Shown in pieces: positions 35,285 through 45,979 of a stretch of DNA of 64,000 nt (position 1 is its first letter; each line of letters starts with the position of its first letter). Under the pieces are notes generated by a model that saw only the letters and a program-made list of their open reading frames with translations, was not told where the DNA came from and made no database searches. The position numbers were made by a program, and so were the translations under genes. The stretch covers positions 39,594,221 to 39,658,220 of the forward strand of contig NC_134643.1 of the NCBI RefSeq assembly GCF_030463565.1, read 5' to 3'. The stretch is from Pelecanus crispus. Its lineage: Eukaryota; Chordata; Aves; Pelecaniformes; Pelecanidae.

Positions 35285-35620
35285 CGTCAGGGGACCCCAT
35301 TTCAGCTCAGACTGGGGCTGTCAGTCCTTGCTCCAGCTACAGTGTAGGTGACCTTGTCCCCAGCCTTGCCTGGGTGTGGACCCTGATGACCCAGACCCTG
35401 ACTTGCAGACTGACTTTCTGGTTTGGCCTCGGACCTGTTGTGTCACCACAAGTGTGTCTGGCAGCGGGGCTGGGGGATGCCCCTGGCTGCCCCCCCAGCC
35501 TGCCCCGCTCCCTTGCTGGGGCGGTGGGTTGGGCACTGGCCTGCCCACCCCCATTGGGGTCCCCCATGGGTCCTGGCACCCTGGCCCCTTGCAGTGACTG
35601 TGGGTGTTCAGTCCTTCCCT
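35285..35620. other. GC-rich block of unknown origin
   Basis: About 330 bp far richer in G+C than its surroundings, with C-runs and few CpG, open in several frames on both strands. It has no CpG-island promoter character and no known exon. It may be a fragment of an avian repeat. It lies in a remnant intron of the IRAK3 pseudogene. Confidence 0.5.
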
Positions 35621-36265
35621 AAACATCATACAGGTGAAACCTTGATCCTCCTCAAATTTTTGTTGAGCTCACTGAACCTGTGAGTGGGAGTCATGGTGCA
35701 CCTGCAGAAGATTAATTGTAAAACAAGAGGCTGATTTTTGCAATTTCAACCATGGTTGAAACTTCATGGCTATTCTCGGTTATATGAACGAAAAAATTGA
35801 GCTAGAGTTCATGGTGGTCACTTCTGCCTTCTCCACATGATGTGAATTCAGATGGATGGATTTTACAGGAACTAGTAGACAAAGATTGGCTTTTTGCATG
35901 AGGGCAAGTATTTGGAATTTAAGGTCAAAAAGAATTTGGTTTTGGAAGTTATGAACAGCTGAATAGAGAATTTAGAATGGAAGTAACTATTACATTAGCC
36001 ACGCACTAGTACTAATAAATACTAAACAGTGCGGTTAGGCACTGACCCAGTGTATGCTTATTTTAAGCATCTGCTCAACTTGAAAAAATGTAAGGAATCT
36101 CACTGAAAGTGGTAGACATTTTCAGCTTATTCTTCCAGCATGAACATAAATGGGATTGCTTCAATGAAGCTATAATGCACAATAAAATATTAATCTAATA
36201 AACAGGAAGAATTTGATGCATTGGGAAAATGTAAGCATTGCATTTCCTTTGCCTGATTTTTCACA

Positions 36266-36305
36266 CTCCCTCCCTCCCTTCTTTCTCCCTCCCTTCCTTT
36301 TCTCA
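36266..36305 (+). repeat. CCCT/CTTT polypyrimidine tract
   Basis: Forty bases of C and T in CCCT and CTTT words. It lies just upstream of the acceptor of the core kinase relic exon. Confidence 0.75.
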
Positions 36306-36327
36306 TATGTAAGCTATATATATACAG

Positions 36328-36534
36328 CTATATATAATCCTAGTACAAACATACTTTTGGATGACCGTAATGAACCAAAATTGTCTGACTTTGCTGTGTC
36401 ATGTCTGAGATCCCATGTGGTACTTCAGATTTGCACTGAAACTATGCATACCAGTAAGTTCTGGAGATACACGCCAGAGGAGTTATTAAAATGGGGCAAA
36501 CCCTCTGTAAAATTATGTCTACAGCTATGGAATA
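36328..36534 (+). pseudogene. IRAK3: IRAK3 relic: pseudokinase core exon
   Basis: Acceptor ATATACAG, then N-P-S-T-N-I-L-L-D-D, P-K-L-S-D-F-A and L-R-S-H, followed by Y-T-P-E-E-L and G-K-P-S-V-K. Compared by eye with human SANILLDD..PKLTDFA..FRSH..WYMPEEYIRQGKLSIK, about half of the positions agree. A 2-bp loss near 36513 shifts the frame; in the shifted frame VYSYGI completes the exon. The donor position has GC, not GT (36535-36536). No HRD-type catalytic aspartate is expected in IRAK3. Confidence 0.9.
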
Positions 36535-36810
36535 GCAAGAATCAACTTCTGTAAACCAATAAACAAATCTTTTTTCTAAATTATCTGATTGGGAAAGGGG
36601 ATGATCTTAATCTTTTAGCATTATTTGATTTAATGTTAAATATTGTGCAATGATTTTACCATTATAAGGAATGTAAGCAATAAAGAATAAAATAATTTGC
36701 TAAAAAAGATGACTGTTAAAAGGTATTTAATAGCTATAGTTGGTTATTCATGGTTTCTTAATATTTTATGATCTCAGAAAATAGCCTAACTTTATTTTGA
36801 ATTATTTTAG

Positions 36811-36871
36811 GATATAATGGAAGTTTTGTCAGGCTTTGAAGCAGAGATAAAGGGTCCAAAACACTCTGTTG
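36811..36871 (+). pseudogene. IRAK3: IRAK3 relic: C-lobe exon a
   Basis: Acceptor GAATTATTTTAG, then D-I-M-E-V-L-S-G-F onward to G-P-K-H-S-V, donor GTAGGA. Human has VIMEVLTGC..DDPKHIQL. It joins the previous relic in the shifted frame as G-I-D-I-M-E. The 3' end seems to have lost one or two bases. Confidence 0.85.
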
Positions 36872-36957
36872 GTAGGAGTCACAGTTCAAAAAGGCATGCT
36901 ATGTTCCTAATTTTTTTTTTTTTTTAAATGTAACTATGTTATACTTTTTCTTGGCAG

Positions 36958-37085
36958 AAGGATGTGATGGTGAACATGATGGAGAAGGGTAGCTTTGATT
37001 CATGCCTTGCAAATGCTTGGCCTAGTATGTCAATGTACATCATGTGCAAAGCTGAGGTTCACAGTGAAAGAAGTTTGTATGAGAT
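36958..37085 (+). pseudogene. IRAK3: IRAK3 relic: C-lobe exon b
   Basis: Acceptor CTTTTTCTTGGCAG, then KDVMVNMMEKGSFDSCL. Human has RDLLRELMEKRGLDSCL. After a loss of about 18 codons, another frame reads C-L-A, TAG (37023-37025), then a further shift leads to A-K-L-R-F-T-V-K-E-V, the human AKLRPSMDEV. Two shifts, a stop and a deletion rule out function. Confidence 0.85.
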
Positions 37086-37290
37086 GATAACTTTTATGAT
37101 TAAAATGGTATTTTACAACAGGAGGAGAAAGCCAAGAACGGGATCAAAAGCTGGGCAGAAATGGCAGCACAGTCTTTACCAATTACAATTAGATACCAAC
37201 AACAGAAGATGGGAAGATGATCCAATATATATAATTAAATATAATTTTTTATATGTACTGGTCTTCTCAAAATAACCATTCATTTTCCCC

Positions 37291-37510
37291 AGCTGCCTCT
37301 CTGTCACATGCTATATCAGGACTATGTGGATTCGGGTACCAGTATTGCTAACGCACTGCTCGACACAGATGTCTGTGTGTAGAGTGGGAAGAGCTCCCTG
37401 CCATGCTGTAGATACTCTGGAGCAGTGCATGCAGACCCCAGCCTATGCGAGAGTTATTCAGTATTCTGGTTTTGAAGATTGTCAGCACGGTAATGGTAGA
37501 ATGCCTTCAC
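37291..37510 (+). pseudogene. IRAK3: Possible IRAK3 last-exon relic
   Basis: An acceptor-like TTTTCCCCAG opens a stretch with frames of some length. One frame has P-S-L-C-E-S-Y, reminiscent of PSSSCEES in the human C-terminal tail. The tail evolves fast, so the match is not diagnostic. Confidence 0.25.
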
Positions 37511-37639
37511 TTTAGATGGTTACTTTGCAGTCCTTGATTTAAGTTAAGTCAAGGTAGAAGCGGCTGAAAATATTTTTGCATATGAAGTTGAAACAGGTCA
37601 CACAGCTACAGAGATCTATGAAGACACAACTGGCTTAAG

Positions 37640-38180
37640 GATCATAGGATCACAGGGCAATTCATAACCTTAGGTCTCAGAAGATCTCTAGTCTTACCTC
37701 CTGTGCAAAGCAGGCTCAGCTGTGAGACCACACCAGGTTGCTCAGGGCTTTGTCTAGACTGGTTTTGAAAAACTCCAAGGATGGCAACTATATATAACCT
37801 CTCTGGGCAACCTGTAGCCTTGCCTGACTGTCCTCATGGTGAAAAACATTTTCCATATAGCCAGTCTGAACGTCTTCTTTCAACTTACGCCCCTTGTCTC
37901 TTGTCCTTTCACTGTACACTGCAGGGAAAAAGCCTGCCTCTGTCTTCTTGATAACCTCCTCAAAGGTACTGGAAAGCTGCTATAAGGTCCCCGTGAAGCC
38001 ATCTCTTTCCCAGGCTGAAGAAACCCTGGTCCATCAGCGTCGTCATGCAGGGCAAGTGCTCCAGGCCTGACCATCGTGGTGGCCCTCTGCTAAACTTACT
38101 GCAGTTCGTTGATATCTTCTTCTTGTACTGGGGGACCCAAATCTGGGCACAGTATTCTAGATGCAGTCTGAAAAACATAT
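37640..38180 (-). mobile_element. Older CR1 LINE copy
   Basis: Minus-strand CR1 3' end with clear divergence. The frame retains H-L-E-Y-C-A-Q-I-W-V-P-Q-Y-K, G-L-E-H-L and F-F-S-L-G-K-R-W-L-H-G-D-L-I. The tail on the plus strand starts ATCATAGGATCACAGG. Older than the copies at 11.5, 27.6 and 62.7 kb, with shifts and stops. Confidence 0.85.
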
Positions 38181-41100
38181 GATTTTAGTTGGATCACTTC
38201 TCTGATCTGTCTCAGCCGGAGGCTGCAAAAGCACTGGTGCCAGCAGAAGGCAAGGAAGATGCCCAGGCTGGTGAGGGCAGCGAGGAGGGCAGAACTGCCC
38301 TTGCCGGCAGCAGTGTGAGCTGAGAAGAGCTTATACAGCTCTTGTGCAGCATTAGAAAAGTGTCAGCTTGGGGCTGCCCATGAGGACAGTCTCCTCTCCT
38401 TGCATTGGCGAGGCTCCTCTGGCACTAATGAGCCTCGGGTTCCCTTTTCAATTGACACCCCAGTTTTTGTGCAATCCCTTCCACACAATGGTTGTATTTC
38501 CAGAAGAAAACCTCAGGTGGCAGCAGCACCATAGCTTTTGTAATCGGTCCTGGTCTTCGTGCAATTCTGCCTTGTGCCACCAGTCATTAGAACTTGTTAA
38601 CGAGGGGCCCTTGTGCTTAACAACATTATTAGCAAATCATCAGCCTATCGAAGAGTGAAAGTGTTCTTTTCTGGCTGATTTAGTGATGTGCAGATCTCAT
38701 TTGGAAGTCCTGGATCCATGTTTTTTATATTCATGCAAATGATGCATATTTTTATATAGTCATGTAAGAAGAATTTGGGTTACTTTGAGTTGATAATGTG
38801 TTTGATCTGAGTTAAACCTCTTAGAGGACTCTCTGAAAGATTGTCTGTCTCCTTTAAGATAGATAGTCATCCACTCTCTGATTTCTTGTATGTGATCGTA
38901 TGGGACCAAAAAGGAGGGAGGAAGGTATTCAAAGGATCGCTAAAAGGGCAGGAGGGAATCCAGAAGGGAGGAATTTGGGAGTAGAACAAGCAACAGAAAG
39001 TTAAAAGGAAACATGGTGAGAGATGTAGGAAATCAGACGGAGAATGCACAAGGGAGGAAAAAGCTTGAGCCTGGTTGGAATAAGAGTTGTTTCTCACAGC
39101 TCAGTTTTTGGGGCTCTTGAACACCTTCAGTTCCTTTGCACTGTTTCAAGACACAGTGTCGCAGAGATCAGCTTTGGAATTTCCTGCTGTTCTCACTTGC
39201 AATGACTCTGTCTTTCCATCTAATTGGTGGTTTTTAGGCACTAGACACTAGAAAATTCTCTCTATACTTTGAGTTTCACTGCCAGTCTGCCAAGATCTTT
39301 GAAGTTTTTCACATCATTTCCTCTTCCAGGCTCCCGCCATTAAAGTGTACCTGTAGAAAACAATAAGCACCAAAACTTTCTGTTCTCTGCTCCCAAAACA
39401 GACAAGTGAGCAAAGAATATTCCTCTTTAGCACAGTGGTTCTGAAGTCACATTCCTGTGACTGGACAGAACAAGAAAACAGTTTCAGGATCAGCAGAAAA
39501 ACTGCCACTGAAAGGGGACTGGCAACGGGCCATTTCTCCAGCCTAGCCCCAAAACCACCATGCTTCCTGATACCCACAAGAGCTTGCGACCTTCTTTTAC
39601 TTGACTGCAGCATTAAAACAAGCTTGTCATGGTCTTGTGGGACTGAAGAATGGACACCAAAAGACATCAGCTCCTTCTGCGCTGGAAAATAAAGCAAATG
39701 GTAAATTTATTCAGTTTTAATAGGCGGTGATGCATTTTTGGTACATCTGCTACATTTGATAGTGATTATAGGAGTGTCTTTGATGCTGTAGTGTCCATCT
39801 GTTCATGTCACCTTGGCCTGGTTTAGACACAGGTGAAGCTGTTATTTGGAGGAGTGCATGTAGGTAAGGTGACTGAAGGCCTGAGAATGGGGCAGTCCCA
39901 CTCCTTGCTGCTACTTTAACTATGCCTCAGTGCAGCACTAGAGGGTAGAGGAGAACTACAGCCCTTCCTGTATCCTCTCTGCCCAGGACTAGGATGAGAA
40001 ATGGGGGAGTATGCATCCACATGTACCATCTCTTGCTGTATGGGATTCATGATGGGAAGGAATGGTTGGTAGACTGCATGCTTTGGCACTGCTGTTTTAG
40101 AGACTGCTGCCAAGTGTGGGTAATGCCACTGCTCAGCACAGTTTGCAGAGTGTGTCCAGGAAGTGGAGAAATTAGGATGAAGCGATAATGTGTAGTGTTA
40201 AGATGCAGGTGGCATCTCAAAGCTGGTGCTATTTTTCAGAGTGGTGGGTGATCTCAGTAGGCTGGTCTCCCAGGTCAGCACCCTACCAACACCACATCTC
40301 ATCATGCAGCAGGCGGGTAGGTGAGCAAGGCCAGATGTCTCAGACGGCACTGTGAGATGCAAGGGATTCCTGTGGAGCAAGCCAGCCTAAACATTGCATT
40401 TTGTGCTTTTGCTTGCTCGGCAGAAGTACAGGCACATCCTCACACTCTGTCTAGATGGATGTCATACCTGAGCAGATCCTCCTTGAGTCCCTGTTGCTCA
40501 GATCAGCCAAGCTGTGACCTGTGAGAGGTCCCACAAGCATCAGCAGGGCTACTCAATCTGTGGCACAGCCAAGCAGTCACAAAATTGGATGGGTCTCCTG
40601 GACCAGCACTGCTGAATCTGGGTGCAGAGTGGAGCAAGGGTCTAACTCCAGTGCCGTCTGCTAAGCGCATCCTCCTCCAGCACGCTGGCACTCGCTCCAG
40701 AACCTTCTCGCCTGAACCACCAGTGGTGGTGTATAATAAACCTTTTCTTTGGGAAGATGGTAGGTGATTTTGCATACCAAGTGAAGCATATAAGGCTCCA
40801 GTTGTTTCAATACTGGAAAGAATGGGATGAAGGGTAAAAGAACCTTGCAGTAGCATTTCCTTCCATAGTAACAGTTTTCTAAAAACTTCAGAGTTATTGC
40901 TAAGTAATATACATATAACTATCCCTTTTAAAATTAATTGTTCACTGGAGATGATTTTATGTCATTTTATAAATGTACAACCTAATTAAAATACAACTGC
41001 TGGTCTATTAAATACCTGATTTGCCCATATTTCTTTGTTTTATTATAACGAAGCGCAGTATTTTAAATTGTGAGTTGACTTGTGCACAGGGTTTATATTA

Positions 41101-43029
41101 ATGTGTAATTGTCGTTTTTTACTTATATTTGGGAGGATAATTGTGAGATTCCCCTGGGCAGCCTAACAGCTACTTTGCATAAACTGATTGTCTGCCGTTT
41201 TAAGCTTGCAGAACTTCTTCCACTTTTGGAAGAAATAATTGCAAAACTTCCCGAATTGCATGCATTCATTACATGTGAATTGGCAGTTTTATTTAATTTG
41301 GATCTCTTGCAAGGTGGTCTGTGCTCCCACACACTGTATCTTGCATATTTTGAGGGAAAGTTTCTGTAAAGCATTGATTAAGTCACTGTAAAATATGAGT
41401 CAATGTACACCGGCTTGGGGATTAGGGGAGCAAGGGAAAGACTTAATTCCCAATGAGAAAGCTAAACGGATTAGAAAATAGAAAGCAGAAATATTTGGAT
41501 GAATCTGGAGTGTACAAAGTGACTAAAATTGGGTTCTGGCAGGGTTTTTTTCTGGTGCAGTAGGAGGACTACAGAGTCACAAATGGATGTAAAAATAGGA
41601 GCCCCAGGCAAAGGTTGTTTCCTTGCGATGCGTGATAGGGAAGATGGGTGAAGAAGCCCAACGTCTCTGGCCTTCTCTGCAGGGGGAAGTTTTAGAGCTG
41701 TTTTAGCAATGTGGAAACAGCGCTGGTGCTTAAAATTGAGCAAACACTGCTGCAGACAGGCTTCGGGTGCTTTTACAAGGTGTCATGAATATCTGTCCAG
41801 ATCAGGTCCCCACGTCCCAGCAGTCAAAATCCGTCTGCTCTGCTGCAGGGCTCCACCGGCGGGGTGCAGCAGTGGGAACTTCAAATGGAAAAAATCAGAG
41901 CAAATTCATGCTGCGGAGAGCACGGGCCTTTGACACACTGAAGGAACTGCTAAGAGTTTCATGTATGACCAGCATATGTTTAATACAACAGCCATGGTGC
42001 AAACGCACCTTCAGGCCAGTGTGGCCCAAGGAACCACGTAGACGGTTTCAGATATGTAATTGCTCTCTCTGGCTTCAGCAAGACTTCTCAGGTGCTTGGT
42101 ATTTCAAACATGTTTTAAGTGTGTGCCAGTGTCACGAAACTGTGACAGCTCGACATCTCATGCATGAGTGATTTGTGACAGAGGTGGCGGAATGGCCAAG
42201 TGCTTTAACAGGCTCTGGTTTTCCGTCCCCTCTTCCCTGGAGGAAGGGCATCTTTCTCCAGAGAGACATGGGTTTATAGTCCGTATTTTACTAATTATTC
42301 AGATGCAGTGATAATCAGTGCACATATGTATACGTGCACTTTTTTCTTTTTCTACGTCAATAGTTATACTTAATTTTTATACACATACAGAGAAACAGCA
42401 AAGTCACAGAAATGCAGCACAGACAAATAAATGAGTCAAACAAAAGTCAAGACAGGCTGTGGTCTGGAGCCTATGACGAGAAGGTGCAACCAGTGCAGAA
42501 CTTTACTGATTTCAGTGAGACGGCAGATACACTCTTTGCAAACCAGGATTTTAAATAGGGTGGGAGAGGGTACAGTGAAAGGAAAGACATAAGGAAAAAA
42601 CAAATAGCACAAAATTAGTACAGAACAGAGATAACTGTATGATAGCACAAATCATAAGAGAGAGGAGAGCCACCATATGACAGCTACAAAAAAATTTTGG
42701 GGAAAAATATGAACTTTCCAGACAGTGAAAGTGGCAACATAAAATCACAGTTCAACGCACAACACATCACATCGTATAGGTGAAATTAAAGTTGCCCAGT
42801 AACATTGGGTTATGGTTTTGAATGGAGATGGACAAGAAACTGCAGAGGAATATCCTATGCCAAAAATGTGTATTAATTTAATATATAGCTTTGACAGATA
42901 AACAAATTCTGTAAACTAAGATGTGAATCTGGATTTATAATAGAGTAGTATCAAGCTAAAAGAATCATATCTTGACGAAGTTTTCTCTAACTGTAAAAGC
43001 AAAATGCACACAAGGGCAATACTAACTGT

Positions 43030-43110
43030 TGGCCAGGACTCCATTGTACTCAGCACACTATGAATGAAGACTCTCAAAGCCCAGTGCCTCAGAGAGTTTA
43101 CAACCTAAAT
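43030..43110 (+). repeat. Ancient amniote interspersed repeat (family uncertain)
   Basis: The segment CCATTGTACTCAGCAC, later CAAAGCCCAGTGCCTCAGAG and AGTTTACAACCTAAATAA, matches the plan of a very old repeat common in turtle and crocodile genomes (ATTGTGCTAGGTGCTGT .. AGAGCTTACAATCTAAATA). The family name is not certain from memory. Confidence 0.45.
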
Positions 43111-43214
43111 AACATAAACCAGATGTTAGAAATCAATCCATGACCCACTGAAATTAGCACAAGCTTTGCACTGATTTCAGTCAGGCTGGATATCAGCCAC
43201 GCTATCTATGCAGT

Positions 43215-43450
43215 GTAAGAATGAGATTAATAGATCTGAAGGCTAGAGGAGACCACTCTGTTATCTACTCTTCTCTTCTCCATAATGCAAGGTTTAGGAT
43301 TTCCCTAAATCCTTTACTTAAAATCCAACTGCTATTGACCTAACACATAACTTTTCTAAAAGTGTCCATTTTTATTACCTATACTTTTAATGGCGAAGAA
43401 CTAATTTCCTTAGGAATAAGCCTATTTAACAAAGGTTCCCAATTTTCATC
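43215..43450 (-). mobile_element. Ancient CR1 LINE 3' fragment
   Basis: The plus strand starts TAATAGATCTGAAGGCTAGA, the reverse complement of the 3' end of old reptilian CR1 copies (TAGATCTGAAGGCCAGAAGG). It continues with a diverged CTCTTCTCC..TAGGATTTCC, AAAATCCAACTG, TGGCGAAGAACTAATTTCC pattern. Very old, no open frame. Confidence 0.55.
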
Positions 43451-45737
43451 TTGAGATCCACCACTGGTTAGTCCTTTTAATGCATGACTTTGGCATCTCT
43501 TTAGCTGCTTAGTCAAAATGTTATGCTAGGTCATATCTCATACAGATATCTACAGGTATTACATTCATACCACTCCCTTGCCAACAAAATTTATAAATAG
43601 TAAAAAAAGACAAGTTAGAAAGCATTGTTTTTTGTTTTTTTTTTTTAATCTTAAGTCCACTTTGATTGCATCCATGATAATATCCTGCAAACCAAAAGCC
43701 AAAAATGGGTACAGCACTACAGTGACAGAAAGCCAAGCAACCTGCAGGTCAGCATTAGTCTTTTAGACTTCAAGGGCCACCTAATAATTACAATATCTCC
43801 TGACAACCGCTGATGAAATATAGCAAAAGCCACCAAAAGTCTTTTTCAGTCCCAGATGCCAAAGATCTTTTCTGTCAAATTAAGCTGGGTGCAGGAAGAA
43901 ATTACCAGACAACCTTTTAACCCTGCCTGTGCAAGAGCTGTGATTCAGAAAACTCTTGGGAAAGTCAGTCACTGACTCTCAGGGTGCCAGTGGGGACAAT
44001 GTGAAGCCCTGGAGGGTTTGCCTAGGACAAATATTACAGACGATGGTATTCCAGAGCAAGGAAGAGGTGTAAAAAAACACAAAGGCTGAGATTAGAAACT
44101 GAGTAATGTCAAAGTGTCAATAAAAAATAAAGTATATCTTGATAAAACGTAAGAGATAATAAAATTTCAAAAATCAGAAGAAGCTTCAAATTAATTGTGT
44201 TACATTTGATTCTGCATGAGATCATAGATCCAGATTCAGAGGATGAGCTGGCAATTCTGAATATGCCTAAGCCACGCAATTGAACAGTGCAATCCTTTGT
44301 GAACTGTCTTTCAAACTGAGAAATCCAGCATGGATTCAATCAATGGCAGCTCCAATCTTTTTATCTAGCAGGGGGACTCAATAGAAAATTCATAGTAGAC
44401 TTAAGTTTGTGTGTGCCTGAATGTCTGTCTTATTGCAATGGACGTTTAAGAGGACAATATCATACAAAGTAAGAATATTATAGATTATTTATCATCAAGA
44501 TAACACTAACAAGATGAGAGGATTTAATTGCTATATGTTGTGAAACAGAAAAAAACAGCCATGACTGTAAAGCACCTTGTAGCTTTCTGCTCTTTGTTCC
44601 TTTTCTGCTCAGCCAAAGTTGCTGCATGCATGCCTCTGCAAGCTTGGGAATGGTCAACAAAATCCCTTCTGAGAGATACTGTGCAAGTGCATGGACACAC
44701 AGCAATTTTGCAATACATTTGCTGAACTTGCTTTTGAATACAAAAAAAATGTCTGCTTCATTCAACTTCTTCATAAAGCGGAGTTTTGAAGTTACACAGT
44801 GAAGTCTCACTGCTTACTTCACTAAAGAAATCACAGGAGAGCTGGCATGTCAGGACCATCTAACTTTCTCCTGTGCATGGCCTCAGCCCAGGTGAGCATG
44901 CCTGTCTCTGCAGCTTTTGGGGATGACTAAGAAAATCCCCACTGAGGGCTACTACGCAGGCATAAATATGTGCCCTGTCCCAGTGCGTGCTCCCTGTTCT
45001 GGTGTGCTGTGGGGCTGCATTGGTGTTAGCATGCGCAGTGCCCCCACTTTGTACAAGGGGAAATAAGACTGAGAAGGATTTTACCCCAAACCTGCTAATT
45101 TTCAATGCAAGAGCTGCTCCTGGACTTGTTCGATTACAGGAACTGGATGTATCAAGACGAAGCAGTTGAATTGGCAAAAGCATGCAGGATCCTACCAGGA
45201 GGACAAGGAGGATGTTCTGCCTGATGTTTAGTCCAAGTATGCTCCTCTTTTATCCTTTTCTGAGACCAGACTTTGGCAAGTTCTTTTAACTGCTAAAGTG
45301 TTAAAAGGAAACAGTTTCATTAGAACAGGAGGAAATATATTTTATAAACCCCAAATAAATAACATCAAATTTTATCTAACAACATTGTGAGTGACATAAG
45401 CAGCTTTCAGGTAGGCAGGAAAGTAGAAACGCAAATCAGTTCATAGAATAAGGGATAAGAAGGTGGTTTACAAAAAGGGTGTCATCCCAGGAAGGGGAGA
45501 AGACATTTAGCAACAAAGAGTTATGTACTACAGCTCAGAATGCATACAGTTTAGGAAGAATAATTCAGGTGGAGGTTAGATACAGTATTAGGCAAAAACT
45601 TAGAAAAGATGCTAAAAGCAATGCCAACTCTACCCCAACCTATTTGAAGTAAAGACCTTGCATCAAATGCTGGAAGCGAAAACAGGCAGCCTTAAGGTGT
45701 GAAAAAAGGTTCATTCCAGCTGAAGAATGGGCCCACC

Positions 45738-45979
45738 AAAAGAAAGAAAGACAGAAAGACAGAAAGAAAGAAAGGATGGAGGGAGGGAGGGAGGGAGGGA
45801 GGGAGGGAGGAAGGAAGGAAGGAAGGAAGGAAGGAAGGAAGGAAGGAAGGAAGGAAGGAAGGAAGGAAGGAAGGAAGGAAGGAAGGAAAGAAGGAAGGAA
45901 AGAAAGAAAGAAAGGAAGAAGGAAAGAAAGGAAGAAGGAAAGAAAGGAAGAAGGAAAGAAAGGAAGAAGGAAAGAAAAG
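45738..45979. repeat. GGAA/GGGA/GAAA microsatellite
   Basis: About 240 bp of pure purine on the plus strand: GAAA and GACA units, about seven GGGA units, some 25 nearly uninterrupted GGAA units, then mixed GAAA/GGAAGAA. Open in all three frames only because of composition. Confidence 0.97.

Larger units (their letters stand above)
26370..37510 (+). pseudogene. IRAK3: IRAK3 (IRAK-M) unitary pseudogene
   Basis: Collinear remains of interleukin-1 receptor-associated kinase 3, a death-domain pseudokinase that dampens TLR/IL-1 receptor (MyD88) signalling. The plus strand and position next to TMBIM4 match the human locus. Relic exons: death domain 26585-26735, linker 30343-30385, N-lobe about 31752-31900, 32552-32612, 33373-33478, about 34695-34800, core 36328-36534, C-lobe 36811-36871 and 36958-37085. 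Weaker candidates are 26370-26462 (exon 1), 26895-26975 (exon 3) and 37291-37510 (last exon). Lesions: TGA-TAG in the death domain, TAA in the linker exon, frameshift in the N-lobe exon, a 2-bp loss near 36513, GC in place of a GT donor at 36535, and loss of roughly 18 codons plus a TAG at 37023 in the C-lobe. Introns persist, so it decayed in place. The overall call rests on at least six independent exon matches in correct order. Confidence 0.88.

Noticed and set aside
42181-42290. tRNA-like segment: TGGCGGAATGGCC (A-box-like) and GGTTTATAGTCC (B-box-like)
   Set aside because: The spacing is too long, no acceptor stem or anticodon arm forms, and the B-box deviates from GGTTCRANTCC at key positions.
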